A stretch of 47,164 nucleotides of DNA from an uncultured bacterium (GTDB lineage: Bacteria > Patescibacteriota > Microgenomatia > UBA1400 > PJMF01), in NCBI GenBank assembly GCA_903842795.1, contig CAIMNJ010000014.1, forward strand, positions 1 through 47,164. Reading direction: 5' to 3'. Below the pieces are notes generated by a model. That model was not told the DNA's origin. It ran no database searches and saw nothing but the letters and a program-made list of their open reading frames with translations. Shown here piece after piece: positions 12,521-20,994 of the stretch. Within the stretch, counting starts at the first letter, position 1; the number at the start of each line of letters is the position of its first letter. Both the position numbers and the translations under genes were made by a program.

Positions 12521-13723
12521 ATGCCAATTTTTAAATACGTAGTCAAAAACAAGCAGGGCGAAAACATCAAAGGTAAGGTGGAGGCGGTTTCTAAGGCTCA
12601 AGCTGTTTCAACTTTGATGGGACGTGATTTGTTTGTGATTGATGTTGCTCCACTCGGTCAACAGGACGGAGTTTTGACTAGTTTGACTCATGCTAAAGTG
12701 AAATTTGAAGATTTGGTTAATTTCACTCGCCAATTATCTACAATGATCAATGCTGGTTTGCCTTTGGCCACCTCTCTCTCTATTTTGGAAGAGCAAGGCA
12801 AGTCAGAAATGTCTAAACTGACCGGCAATCTCTTGAAAGATGTTGAGGGTGGTTTAAGTTTCTCCTCTGCTCTAGCCAAGTATAAAGAAAATTTTTCTAG
12901 AATTTACGTGCAGTTGGTCAAGGCTGGTGAAGTGGGTGGTGTTTTGGACGAAGTTTTGGATCGTTTAGCCATCACCATGGAAAAAGAAAAAGATTTTCGT
13001 GCCAAGACCAAGGGAGCGATGATTTATCCAATTATTATAGTTTTGGCTATGGTGGCGGTGGCGATTGTGATGATGGTGGCAGTGATTCCTAAGTTGACAG
13101 CGATGTATAAGGATTTTGGAGCTGACCTGCCAGCCGCCACCAAAGTTTTGATGGGTATTTCTGCATTTTTTGTCAATTCTTGGTGGGTAATTGCTTTGAT
13201 TGCTTTAGGCGGAGTTTTTTCTATACGTGCATGGAAGAAAACTCCTCAAGGAGAGCGCGCAATTGATGCTTTTTTTCTAAAGGTTCCTATTATTGGGGTT
13301 CTTAAACAAAAGGTAGTTCTGACCGATTTTACGCGTACACTATCTTTATTACTTGGAGCTGGTGTGTCTTTATTGGAGGCTCTGGATATTGTAGCTTCTG
13401 CCATTGATAGTGCTGTTTACCGAGGAGAACTAAAAGAAGTAAATAAACAAGTAGAAAAAGGTGTAACTTTGTCTGATGCAATCGCTCACTACGAAAATTT
13501 TCCGCCAATCTTACATCAAATGGTGGCAGTGGGTGAAGAAACTGGTAAATTGGATGAAATTTTGGGTAAAATTTCTGAGTATTTTGAAAAAGAAAGTGAG
13601 TACGCCATTAAAAATTTAACAACGGCTATAGAACCAATGATTATGATTGTGCTTGGTATTGGTGTTGGTTTTATTGTGATTGCTATTATCATGCCAATTT
13701 ATAGCCTGACTAGCCAGTTTTAG
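12521..13723 (+). CDS. pilC: Type II secretion/type IV pilus inner membrane platform protein PilC/GspF
   Basis: FTRQLSTMINAGLPLATSLSILEEQ..., duplicated GspF domain, EPMIMIVLGIGVGFIVIAIIMPIYSL. Confidence 0.95.
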   Translation: MPIFKYVVKNKQGENIKGKVEAVSKAQAVSTLMGRDLFVIDVAPLGQQDGVLTSLTHAKVKFEDLVNFTRQLSTMINAGLPLATSLSILEEQGKSEMSKLTGNLLKDVEGGLSFSSALAKYKENFSRIYVQLVKAGEVGGVLDEVLDRLAITMEKEKDFRAKTKGAMIYPIIIVLAMVAVAIVMMVAVIPKLTAMYKDFGADLPAATKVLMGISAFFVNSWWVIALIALGGVFSIRAWKKTPQGERAIDAFFLKVPIIGVLKQKVVLTDFTRTLSLLLGAGVSLLEALDIVASAIDSAVYRGELKEVNKQVEKGVTLSDAIAHYENFPPILHQMVAVGEETGKLDEILGKISEYFEKESEYAIKNLTTAIEPMIMIVLGIGVGFIVIAIIMPIYSLTSQF

Positions 13724-13726
13724 TAC

Positions 13727-13756
13727 TTGAAAAGAATCGCTTTTTTACGCTACACT
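13727..13756 (+). promoter_or_regulatory. Predicted sigma70-type promoter upstream of major pilin
   Basis: TTGAAA-18 bp-TACACT, 43 nt upstream of the pilin start. Confidence 0.5.
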
Positions 13757-13799
13757 GGAATTTGAATTTTATTTATTTGGTTTATTTAGAGCAAATTTT

Positions 13800-14444
13800 A
13801 TGAAAAAAACTAACTTCCTCTCCAAAATTAAAAGCCAAGCGGCTTTTACCATGATCGAGTTATTGATCGTAATTGCAATCTTGGGTATTTTAGCAGTGGC
13901 GGTTTTGGCGGCCATTAATCCTATTGAGCAAATCAATCGTGGCCGTGACACTGGTTCTAGATCTGATTCCGAGCAGTTGTTGAGTGCTATTGATCGTTTC
14001 TATGCTTATAAGGGCTATTATCCATGGACTACTAATCCAAATAATGATTCCACCTTGGCTTTTAGAGGTGTTTCTGGTGATGCTGCTATTGTGGTGGCCA
14101 GTGGTTCAATCGATGCTTGGGAAGATGATGCTGTTGGTACTCCATGTTATGTCTTGGATAAAATTGCCGACGGCAATGCTGACGGAAGTTGTCCTGGAAC
14201 CAATGAGGTCAAGCGTAGCTTTACTGATAAAATCACCAAATCTGATTATAACCACTTGTATACCTATTTCTCTGGTAATGCTGGTAGTAGTCTTTACGTT
14301 TGTTTCAAGCCACAATCAGGCGCTATGCAAGAAGAAGCTGCTAAGCGTTGCGTTGATGAAAGTGGTTCTGGCTTACCAGAAGATTTACAGCCTGCAGCTG
14401 CTTCAGTTTGTATTGACGGCAGTGAATATGTCTGCTTACCATAA
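13800..14444 (+). CDS. Type IV prepilin (candidate major pilin)
   Basis: Class III signal: KSQAAFTMIELLIVIAILGILAVAVLAAINP; Glu at +5. Confidence 0.93.
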   Translation: MKKTNFLSKIKSQAAFTMIELLIVIAILGILAVAVLAAINPIEQINRGRDTGSRSDSEQLLSAIDRFYAYKGYYPWTTNPNNDSTLAFRGVSGDAAIVVASGSIDAWEDDAVGTPCYVLDKIADGNADGSCPGTNEVKRSFTDKITKSDYNHLYTYFSGNAGSSLYVCFKPQSGAMQEEAAKRCVDESGSGLPEDLQPAAASVCIDGSEYVCLP

Positions 14445-15247
14445 TGCTGTTTTTAGAATTTAGTTTGATTTTTCTCTTTTCTTTTTTCTTGGCTGTTTTG
14501 GCTAGTTTCTTTAATGTGGTGATTGTGCGCACTATTAAGGAGGAATCATTTAGTAAGGGTCGTTCTAAGTGTGATTTTTGTAAGAAGCAAATTCTTTGGT
14601 ATGACAATGTGCCGATCCTTTCTTTTCTTTGGCTTGGTGGAAAATGCAGATATTGTCATAAAAAAATTGCTAAAGTTTATTTTTTGACCGAGTTAACATC
14701 ATTTCTAATTGGAGTTGGTTTTGGTTTATTATTTTTAATTTCCCCTCCCCTTCAGGCTTTAGCCATTGAGCAATTAGTCTTATATTTTTTTATTTTTTTT
14801 GTTTTGTTTTTTGTTTTACTAGCTGATCTTCAGTACATGATTGTGCCTGATTTTTTTGTTATTTTATTGCTGGTTTTGGTGTTTTTACTGAAGCTGGTTG
14901 TCAGTGGCAGTTGGTTGGAGCCAATTATGGCGGTGATTTTTTCCAGTAGTTTTTTTATTTTGCTTGGTTTTGTGGCAAAAAAATTACTTAAAAAAGATGC
15001 CTTAGGTTGGGGTGATGTAAAATTAATGATTCCTCTTGCCTTCATGCTTTCTTGGCCGATGATTGCAATGAATATCTTTTTGGCTTTTATTATTGGTGGT
15101 TTTTTTGCTATGCTGATATTGATTTCTGGAAGAAAAAAAATTGGCCAAGCTTTGCCATTTGCTCCTTTTCTAATTTTGGCCTTTGTTCTAAGCTTTTTTT
15201 ATGGTGCAGCAATTTGGCATTGGTATATCGGTCTAATTTTGAGATAA
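14444..15247 (+). CDS. pilD: Prepilin peptidase (A24 family)
   Basis: FNVVIVRT, CDFCKKQILWYDNVPILSFLWLGGKCRYCHKKI (two CxxC pairs), GWGDVKLM; start codon overlaps previous stop (TAATG). Confidence 0.93.
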   Translation: MLFLEFSLIFLFSFFLAVLASFFNVVIVRTIKEESFSKGRSKCDFCKKQILWYDNVPILSFLWLGGKCRYCHKKIAKVYFLTELTSFLIGVGFGLLFLISPPLQALAIEQLVLYFFIFFVLFFVLLADLQYMIVPDFFVILLLVLVFLLKLVVSGSWLEPIMAVIFSSSFFILLGFVAKKLLKKDALGWGDVKLMIPLAFMLSWPMIAMNIFLAFIIGGFFAMLILISGRKKIGQALPFAPFLILAFVLSFFYGAAIWHWYIGLILR

Positions 15248-15251
15248 AAAT

Positions 15252-16256
15252 ATGCGTATACTAAAGTTTTTCTTTTTTTCTTTATTTGGTTTAGGTATTT
15301 TTGGCTCGATAGCTTTCTTTTTGGGCAGAGAAGTTTTGTTGGTTTGGGCTTCAACTGTTTTGCGAGTTGATTATGAATTTCTGTCTAAAAAAAGTTATGG
15401 TGAAGAATGTGTTCGTCAGTTTTCTTATGGACAAGATTACTCAACTCAAATTCGTTTTACTTCCAATAAAAATTACAATTTGGAAATAGTTTGCGCTGAT
15501 TTTATTTCGTCTCCAATTATCTTATCTACCAAAAAATTACCACCATTGGTTTATAAAACATCTTTTGGTTCTGGTTTCATTAGAGATGATGAGGAGCTGC
15601 CAAATTTTGTCGAACTAACTTCGTTACTGCGCAAATTATTTGTTTACACTGAAGGCAATAAAATGCATTCTAGCTATTTTGTTAAGCCAGACCTTGACTA
15701 CAATAATGGTCCAGTAAGTACTTGCCAGGCTCATAATTATCAGTGTTGCAGTTTAGATTTACAAAGTGGTTTGGGTGAACAATTTACGGAAGTTAATGAT
15801 TGTCCTAAAAGTTGTTATCAATCTTGTTTGCTAAGACCGGTAATATTGTCTTTTAATACCAGGCCATCAATGGATGACGCAACTAGAACGGTAGAAATTA
15901 ATGCTGGCGAAGTAATTACTTTTTCCTACGTGATAGGTAATGGTAAAAAAGATGTTTTTCAAGGCCAATTGAGTACCGCTATGAAAGAATCTTTTTTTGA
16001 AAAAGTTCAAACTATTCTCAATAAAGAAAATGATGGTTCAATCGGTGGCGGAATTGCATTGCCACTTGATGTAGTAATCGATTTTGGAGATGGTAATCAA
16101 TTTAAAGGAGAGAATGCTCAGGAAACTTTTGATCACAACTATGTTTGTCAAAATAAAACCTGTTATTTTCAGGCTACTATCAGCGTAGCTGATGCTAGAG
16201 GTGTGTTATCTGTTGATAACGAACTAGCCAATATGGTTATTAAGGTGAATAATTAA
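15252..16256 (+). CDS. Secreted/membrane-anchored Cys-rich protein with PKD-like C-terminal pattern
   Basis: N-terminal TM; Cys cluster CQAHNYQCCSLDL...CPKSCYQSC; VVIDFGDGNQFKGENAQETFDHNYVCQNKTCYFQATISVADARGV resembles a PKD fold (DFGDG...HxY). Confidence 0.6.
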   Translation: MRILKFFFFSLFGLGIFGSIAFFLGREVLLVWASTVLRVDYEFLSKKSYGEECVRQFSYGQDYSTQIRFTSNKNYNLEIVCADFISSPIILSTKKLPPLVYKTSFGSGFIRDDEELPNFVELTSLLRKLFVYTEGNKMHSSYFVKPDLDYNNGPVSTCQAHNYQCCSLDLQSGLGEQFTEVNDCPKSCYQSCLLRPVILSFNTRPSMDDATRTVEINAGEVITFSYVIGNGKKDVFQGQLSTAMKESFFEKVQTILNKENDGSIGGGIALPLDVVIDFGDGNQFKGENAQETFDHNYVCQNKTCYFQATISVADARGVLSVDNELANMVIKVNN

Positions 16257-16280
16257 ATTAAGATTAAAGAAAAAACAAAT

Positions 16281-16715
16281 ATGCAAAAAGCATTCAAAAA
16301 GCAAGGTGGTTTTACTCTATTGGAAATTTTGGTCGTTATTTCAATTATTGGTATTTTAGTAGCACTTGGTACGGCCGCTTATACCACTGCTCAAAAGAAA
16401 AGTAGGGATGCCAGAAGAAAGGCAGATATTAAGTCTTTGCAAAATGGATTTGAGCAATATTATTCCAAGTTTAATTTATATCCAACCACTCAAGTTGAGG
16501 CTGGTGACACGACTATTTTTCCGGCTGGTCTTCCTGAAGATCCAAAAAATAGTGGAGAGAATGTTTATACCATCAACTTAAGTAGTACGGCTTTTTGTGT
16601 TTGTACTCTCTTGGAAAGTAGTGCTGGTAATTCTACTGCCTTGCCAAATGCTGGTGATGGCACAACTTGTGATTATGGAACTGGCGATTATTATTGTTTA
16701 AGTAACTTACAGTAA
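16281..16715 (+). CDS. Type IV prepilin-like protein
   Basis: KKQGGFTLLEILVVISIIGILVALGTAAY... KSRDARRKADIKSLQNGFEQYYSKFNLYP. Confidence 0.9.
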   Translation: MQKAFKKQGGFTLLEILVVISIIGILVALGTAAYTTAQKKSRDARRKADIKSLQNGFEQYYSKFNLYPTTQVEAGDTTIFPAGLPEDPKNSGENVYTINLSSTAFCVCTLLESSAGNSTALPNAGDGTTCDYGTGDYYCLSNLQ

Positions 16716-16724
16716 AGGATTAAT

Positions 16725-17132
16725 TTGATGATAAAAAATCAACGTGCTTTTACCATGATTGAGCTTTTGGTTTCAGCAACAATCATTATTTTGTTGACTA
16801 CTGCCGGTCTTATAAGTTTTAGTCAGGCTTCTATTAGTAGCCGCAATGCAAAGAGAAAAGCCGATTTAGAAACAGTAAGACAGGCTCTAACGCTATATAA
16901 ACAAGATAACTCTTACTACGCTGCTGTTACGACGCTTAATTTTGATACTTTAGTAAGTAGCTTGTACGCTGACGAATATTTGTCTGAGTCGGCTCTGGTT
17001 GATCCAAAAAATGTTGCTCCTTACATTTATCAAGCAATTTGCTCTGCTACGAGCGGAACAAATTGTACCAAGGTTACTTTGCGAGCCACTTTGGAACCAG
17101 ATTCAACAACTTATGACATATTGGCCATCTAA
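16725..17132 (+). CDS. Type IV prepilin-like protein
   Basis: NQRAFTMIELLVSATIIILLTTAGLISF. Confidence 0.9.
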   Translation: MMIKNQRAFTMIELLVSATIIILLTTAGLISFSQASISSRNAKRKADLETVRQALTLYKQDNSYYAAVTTLNFDTLVSSLYADEYLSESALVDPKNVAPYIYQAICSATSGTNCTKVTLRATLEPDSTTYDILAI

Positions 17133-17643
17133 AAAAATTGGCAAACAATCAGGTTTTACTCTAGTTGAGTTATTGATTACCGTGGTAATTATGGTGATCT
17201 CTCTGGCCATTGGCATGACTAATTATTTGCGCTATTTAGACAAACAGCAGCTTTATCAATTTGGTTCCAATATAGAAGCGATGCTTAAGGATGCCAGATC
17301 AAAAGCGCAGACTGGTTTTCTTGGCAATAGCGATATTGGCTTTTGTGTCAAATTGGCTTCAGTCGATGTGGCAACAAGTTTAGACGTTGATGGTAAGGTT
17401 TATTCTGATATGAAAATTCGTTGTAGTGATGGGAGCTCAATGACTTATGAAACTCAAGCTATTGATAAAGATAGCGTGAGTATAGATAAAACTTTCGTCA
17501 TGTCTTTTCTGCCCATGCGTGGCGCGGTAGTGACTTTGGGAGGAGCATCTGTTTCTAGTGGCAGCGCTATTTTGAGTCGTGGCGATAGCGGCGTGGTTTT
17601 TAATCTTGATCAGGGAGGGACAATTAATGTCAAATATCAGTAA
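17114..17643 (+). CDS. Type IV prepilin-like protein (minor pilin, GspH/FimT-like)
   Basis: Start reassigned to ATG 17114 (MTYWPSKKIGKQSGFTLVELLITVVIMVISLAIG) rather than the track's 16999; overlaps the previous CDS by 19 nt. Confidence 0.85.
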
Positions 17644-18091
17644 ACAAAGAGCCTCTACTCTGATCGAAGTTTTGATTGCTGTTTCTGTAATTGCTTCGGT
17701 TCTAACAGCTGTAAGCGCCATGATTTCCATGTCCATTAAAGTTTCTGATAGTAATGAAAAAAAACAGTTAGCTCTACAAAAGGCTCAAGAAGCTTTGGAA
17801 TTTTTTCGCAAGGAGCGTTCTATTAATAGTTGGCACAATTTCTCTACTCCTTTGGTAGATGGTTCGCATTATTGTGTTAGTGCTTTGCCTGAAGGAATTG
17901 CCAGTATGTCTGCCAAACTTGGTTTTTGTTCTAATAATGATGTTCTTGAAGCAGCTAGATATGAATTTAAAAGAGAAGCGGTTATTAATTTCTATGGGGT
18001 AAATAGCGTTAATGTGCAAATAGATATGGCTTGGACTGATGGCAGTAAAGCAAAAACTTTAACTTTGCAACAAAGTTTTGAAAATTATTAA
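17627..18091 (+). CDS. Type IV prepilin-like protein (PilV-like minor pilin)
   Basis: Start reassigned to ATG 17627 with upstream GGGAGG: MSNISKQRASTLIEVLIAVSVIASVLTAVSAM. Confidence 0.85.
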   Translation: MSNISKQRASTLIEVLIAVSVIASVLTAVSAMISMSIKVSDSNEKKQLALQKAQEALEFFRKERSINSWHNFSTPLVDGSHYCVSALPEGIASMSAKLGFCSNNDVLEAARYEFKREAVINFYGVNSVNVQIDMAWTDGSKAKTLTLQQSFENY

Positions 18092-18597
18092 TTTCTGGTA
18101 GCTATGCCAGAGCTAAAATCCAGAGTAGTTGATCTGGCGCTATTGCTGGCAATATTGTCCCCAGCTTTGAGAGTAAAACTGATTTGAATGTATTTTTTAC
18201 CTTCTGAGGTTGGATAGCAATCAAAAATCAAGTCATTTACATAATTGGTGCTGGTGGCACTTTCTGTAAGATAGGATTTCTTAGTGGCAGATAATGAAGC
18301 GATACGATCGTCTTCTTCTATAATAGTGCTTTCTAGCCCATCTGGTCCAACAATAGTAATGTAATTGAGAGGTTGATCTTTTATACAAAATGAAGTGATT
18401 TCGCTGGCGCTTCTAATCATTTCCACCATTTGAATCATGGCATTATTGCCAGATTCTCGAAGATTTTGACTAATACGACTTTTGAAGGCAGTGGCTAGAA
18501 AAGTAATAAACAAACTGCTCACCGCTAGCATTAGGATTGCAGTAATCCCAGAAGTAACGAGTAATTCAATCAAAGTAAAAGCTTTAAATCTTTGCAT
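18088..18597 (-). CDS. Type IV prepilin-like protein (PilW-like minor pilin)
   Basis: MQRFKAFTLIELLVTSGITAILMLAVSSLFITFLATA. Confidence 0.85.
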   Translation of the reverse strand: MQRFKAFTLIELLVTSGITAILMLAVSSLFITFLATAFKSRISQNLRESGNNAMIQMVEMIRSASEITSFCIKDQPLNYITIVGPDGLESTIIEEDDRIASLSATKKSYLTESATSTNYVNDLIFDCYPTSEGKKYIQISFTLKAGDNIASNSARSTTLDFSSGIATRN

Positions 18598-20372
18598 TAC
18601 TGGTTGATCAATTGTGGATCAACTTCACGCCAATTACTGACACTAGCTTTGAACTTGGTTGGCCAATTGGCCAATAAATCTGGACGATAAATGAAGTTAT
18701 CAATAGCCTGATTATTGTTGAGGACTGGGCCAAAAGAACCATCATTGAATGTACGAGGGGTCAAAACATTGGTCCAGCCAACAAAAGTACCGGCACCAAT
18801 AAATTTCTTGTCTGGTGGCACTTCGCCAGTGGCAGATTTAGTTTGAATAGTAAGAGTTCCGTCAGCTACAAAGACACCCTCCACATTGCTATTGGCAATG
18901 GAAACAGTTGGTACAGTTGGAACTAATGGATTAAGTTCGTAGCCAACATTGGGAGTGACTAATATATTGCCACTGACAATGAAAGCGAGAAAGCCACCTT
19001 TGGCAACGCTCGTAATTTTACGATTAGTATCATTAGGATTACTGTCGTCCAAAGTAAGATTGCCATCGACAAAGACAACCAATTTTTGAGTTGAACTAAG
19101 ATTGAATCCTTGAGTTTCATCAATGCTGACATTGCCATTGACTCTTACGTAATTGACATCGTTGGCACTCCACCAAGCAGTGCTGGTCCAGTCGCTTAAT
19201 AGTGGTTCAAGGTCTTGACCGTCTCCAATTTGTTGAGCTGAATTCTCAGCAATATTGTAAAAATAATTATAAGAAAGTGAAGCTATATCAGTGAAAACTC
19301 CATAAGAATTGACATTGGTACTTCTTTCTGGCAAATGAAAATAAGAGTGATATGCATCTAAAATAGCATTACTTCTTAGTTTGCTCTTGTCTCCAGTGTT
19401 AGTAATTGGAAAACCGCTTGATAGCTGGTTGGTTGAGCCAGCTGATGGGGCAATTAAAGTTGCTTGACAACTACCATCAACACTACAGAAAGTGTATGGA
19501 ACTGGGCTATTAATAGCAGTGCTTCCAAAGATATTACCTCCAAAAACTTGCAGCCAAGAATTACTAGAGAGATTGTATTCTTTGACATAGAAATTAACAT
19601 TGTTTTCTGGAGAGCTGACTCCAGTGTAGCTACAAACGTAAGGGTTATTAGAATCTGTTGGAGCTGGACAGGAACAAATATAGTTTTTACCTCCAGTTTG
19701 GCCAGATAAATCTAAAGTAACTTTATACATGCCATTTCCGCTGTAAAAGGTATTGATGCTAAAATCACTTCCAGAGTAAGCGGTTGTGTACTGTCCACCA
19801 ACATCTGTTCCGGCAATGCTGACTCCAGCAATAGTGAGAGCTGAGCTGGCAGTTTGATTGCAATAAGAGCCGCTAACAGCAGCGTTAACATCTAGATTAG
19901 TACTGCCTGAAATAAGAACAGTGCCTGGAGTAGGAGCTTCCGCCATCGTTGTGGTTTCTGTGGTTGTCGTTGTGGTGGTGTTTGTTCCACCTCCTCCACT
20001 GCCATTTGAGGTGATTACACAGTCGCCACCGTAGATTTCATAGGTTTCTTGAACGGTGCCATTTACGCCGGTATCTGTTGCTGAGCCATCCATACAATAG
20101 TTTTGGCAAATTGTGGTGGGTGAGCCAACAGGATTCCACTGAGCATAAGGGTCAGTGGAAGAATAACTGCCAGCTGAGCCCGCATTATCTTTGCAATCTA
20201 CCAATATATAACTTCCAGATCCACAGCTGGGAAACCAGGAAGAAACACTAAAAGTACTGACAGCGGTTACGGTACACATGGTGCCACAAGAACAAGCTTG
20301 AACCAATTCTTTACTACTGGTTAGAAAGAGTAAAAAAAATAGAAAAATAAAGATAGTTTTTTTTAGTCGCAT
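18597..20372 (-). CDS. Large secreted protein, candidate pilus-associated surface protein
   Basis: N-terminal signal peptide (FIFLFFLLFLTSSKELVQA), Cys-rich N-terminal third, Thr-rich linker (GGGGTNTTTTTTTETTTM), long C-terminal domain; adjacent to minor pilins. Confidence 0.65.
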   Translation of the reverse strand: MRLKKTIFIFLFFLLFLTSSKELVQACSCGTMCTVTAVSTFSVSSWFPSCGSGSYILVDCKDNAGSAGSYSSTDPYAQWNPVGSPTTICQNYCMDGSATDTGVNGTVQETYEIYGGDCVITSNGSGGGGTNTTTTTTTETTTMAEAPTPGTVLISGSTNLDVNAAVSGSYCNQTASSALTIAGVSIAGTDVGGQYTTAYSGSDFSINTFYSGNGMYKVTLDLSGQTGGKNYICSCPAPTDSNNPYVCSYTGVSSPENNVNFYVKEYNLSSNSWLQVFGGNIFGSTAINSPVPYTFCSVDGSCQATLIAPSAGSTNQLSSGFPITNTGDKSKLRSNAILDAYHSYFHLPERSTNVNSYGVFTDIASLSYNYFYNIAENSAQQIGDGQDLEPLLSDWTSTAWWSANDVNYVRVNGNVSIDETQGFNLSSTQKLVVFVDGNLTLDDSNPNDTNRKITSVAKGGFLAFIVSGNILVTPNVGYELNPLVPTVPTVSIANSNVEGVFVADGTLTIQTKSATGEVPPDKKFIGAGTFVGWTNVLTPRTFNDGSFGPVLNNNQAIDNFIYRPDLLANWPTKFKASVSNWREVDPQLINQ

Positions 20373-20947
20373 AAGCCAATTACCACTAATTTCTTGATAT
20401 AGTTAGCACCGTTTTTGGTAAAGTCATTGGTTAATTGTACAAACATATATGTGTCTGCCTTTGAATATTTTAGGAAATCATTAAAATCAATGATTTTCTC
20501 TTTGGTAATTTTCATAGTCTCGTTGTTCAAGACTGGAAATCTCAGATCTTTGGTAAGATATGTTTTTTGGGTTTCTTTGTCAGTAATAGTTGAGGGCGAG
20601 CAATAAACGACTTTGGCAGGAGAAGTCTTTAGTTTTACTTCTTCATACTGCATGTTCATGGTGAATGGTAAAACAGATTTCATGACTAATTCACTGTTTT
20701 GATCGTCATAGTGATCAAAATAACCACGCAAAATAGTGGCATTATGTAGTCCGTCTTCATTGGGGTCTTTATCAACTTCTTCTCTAAGAATTTTTGGAAC
20801 ATTGTAAGTGTTTTCCCATTTGCCAGAATCAGCATTGTAGATTAGGGTGGTAGCTGATGGTTTCTTGAGATTGCTACGAAAATACAGATAAAAAAAGGCC
20901 AAACCACACAAGACAATAATTGGAAAAAGAATCAAAATCCTCTTCAT
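20363..20947 (-). CDS. Membrane-anchored hypothetical protein
   Basis: N-terminal TM (ILILFPIIVLCGLAFFYLYF); overlaps start of downstream gene by 10 nt, suggesting co-translation. Confidence 0.65.
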   Translation of the reverse strand: MKRILILFPIIVLCGLAFFYLYFRSNLKKPSATTLIYNADSGKWENTYNVPKILREEVDKDPNEDGLHNATILRGYFDHYDDQNSELVMKSVLPFTMNMQYEEVKLKTSPAKVVYCSPSTITDKETQKTYLTKDLRFPVLNNETMKITKEKIIDFNDFLKYSKADTYMFVQLTNDFTKNGANYIKKLVVIGLCD

Positions 20948-20994
20948 ACAATTATCAGTTTAGCACTTTTCTTTGAGGTGGTGCAAGAATGGCT

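Noticed and set aside
13984-14463. 159-aa ORF in another frame over the pilin gene
   Set aside because: Overlaps a clear prepilin; composition looks like an out-of-frame translation.
16999-17113. Track start of the third minor pilin ORF at 16999
   Set aside because: Would put ~38 residues before the class III signal and overlap the preceding gene by 134 nt; ATG 17114 fits better.
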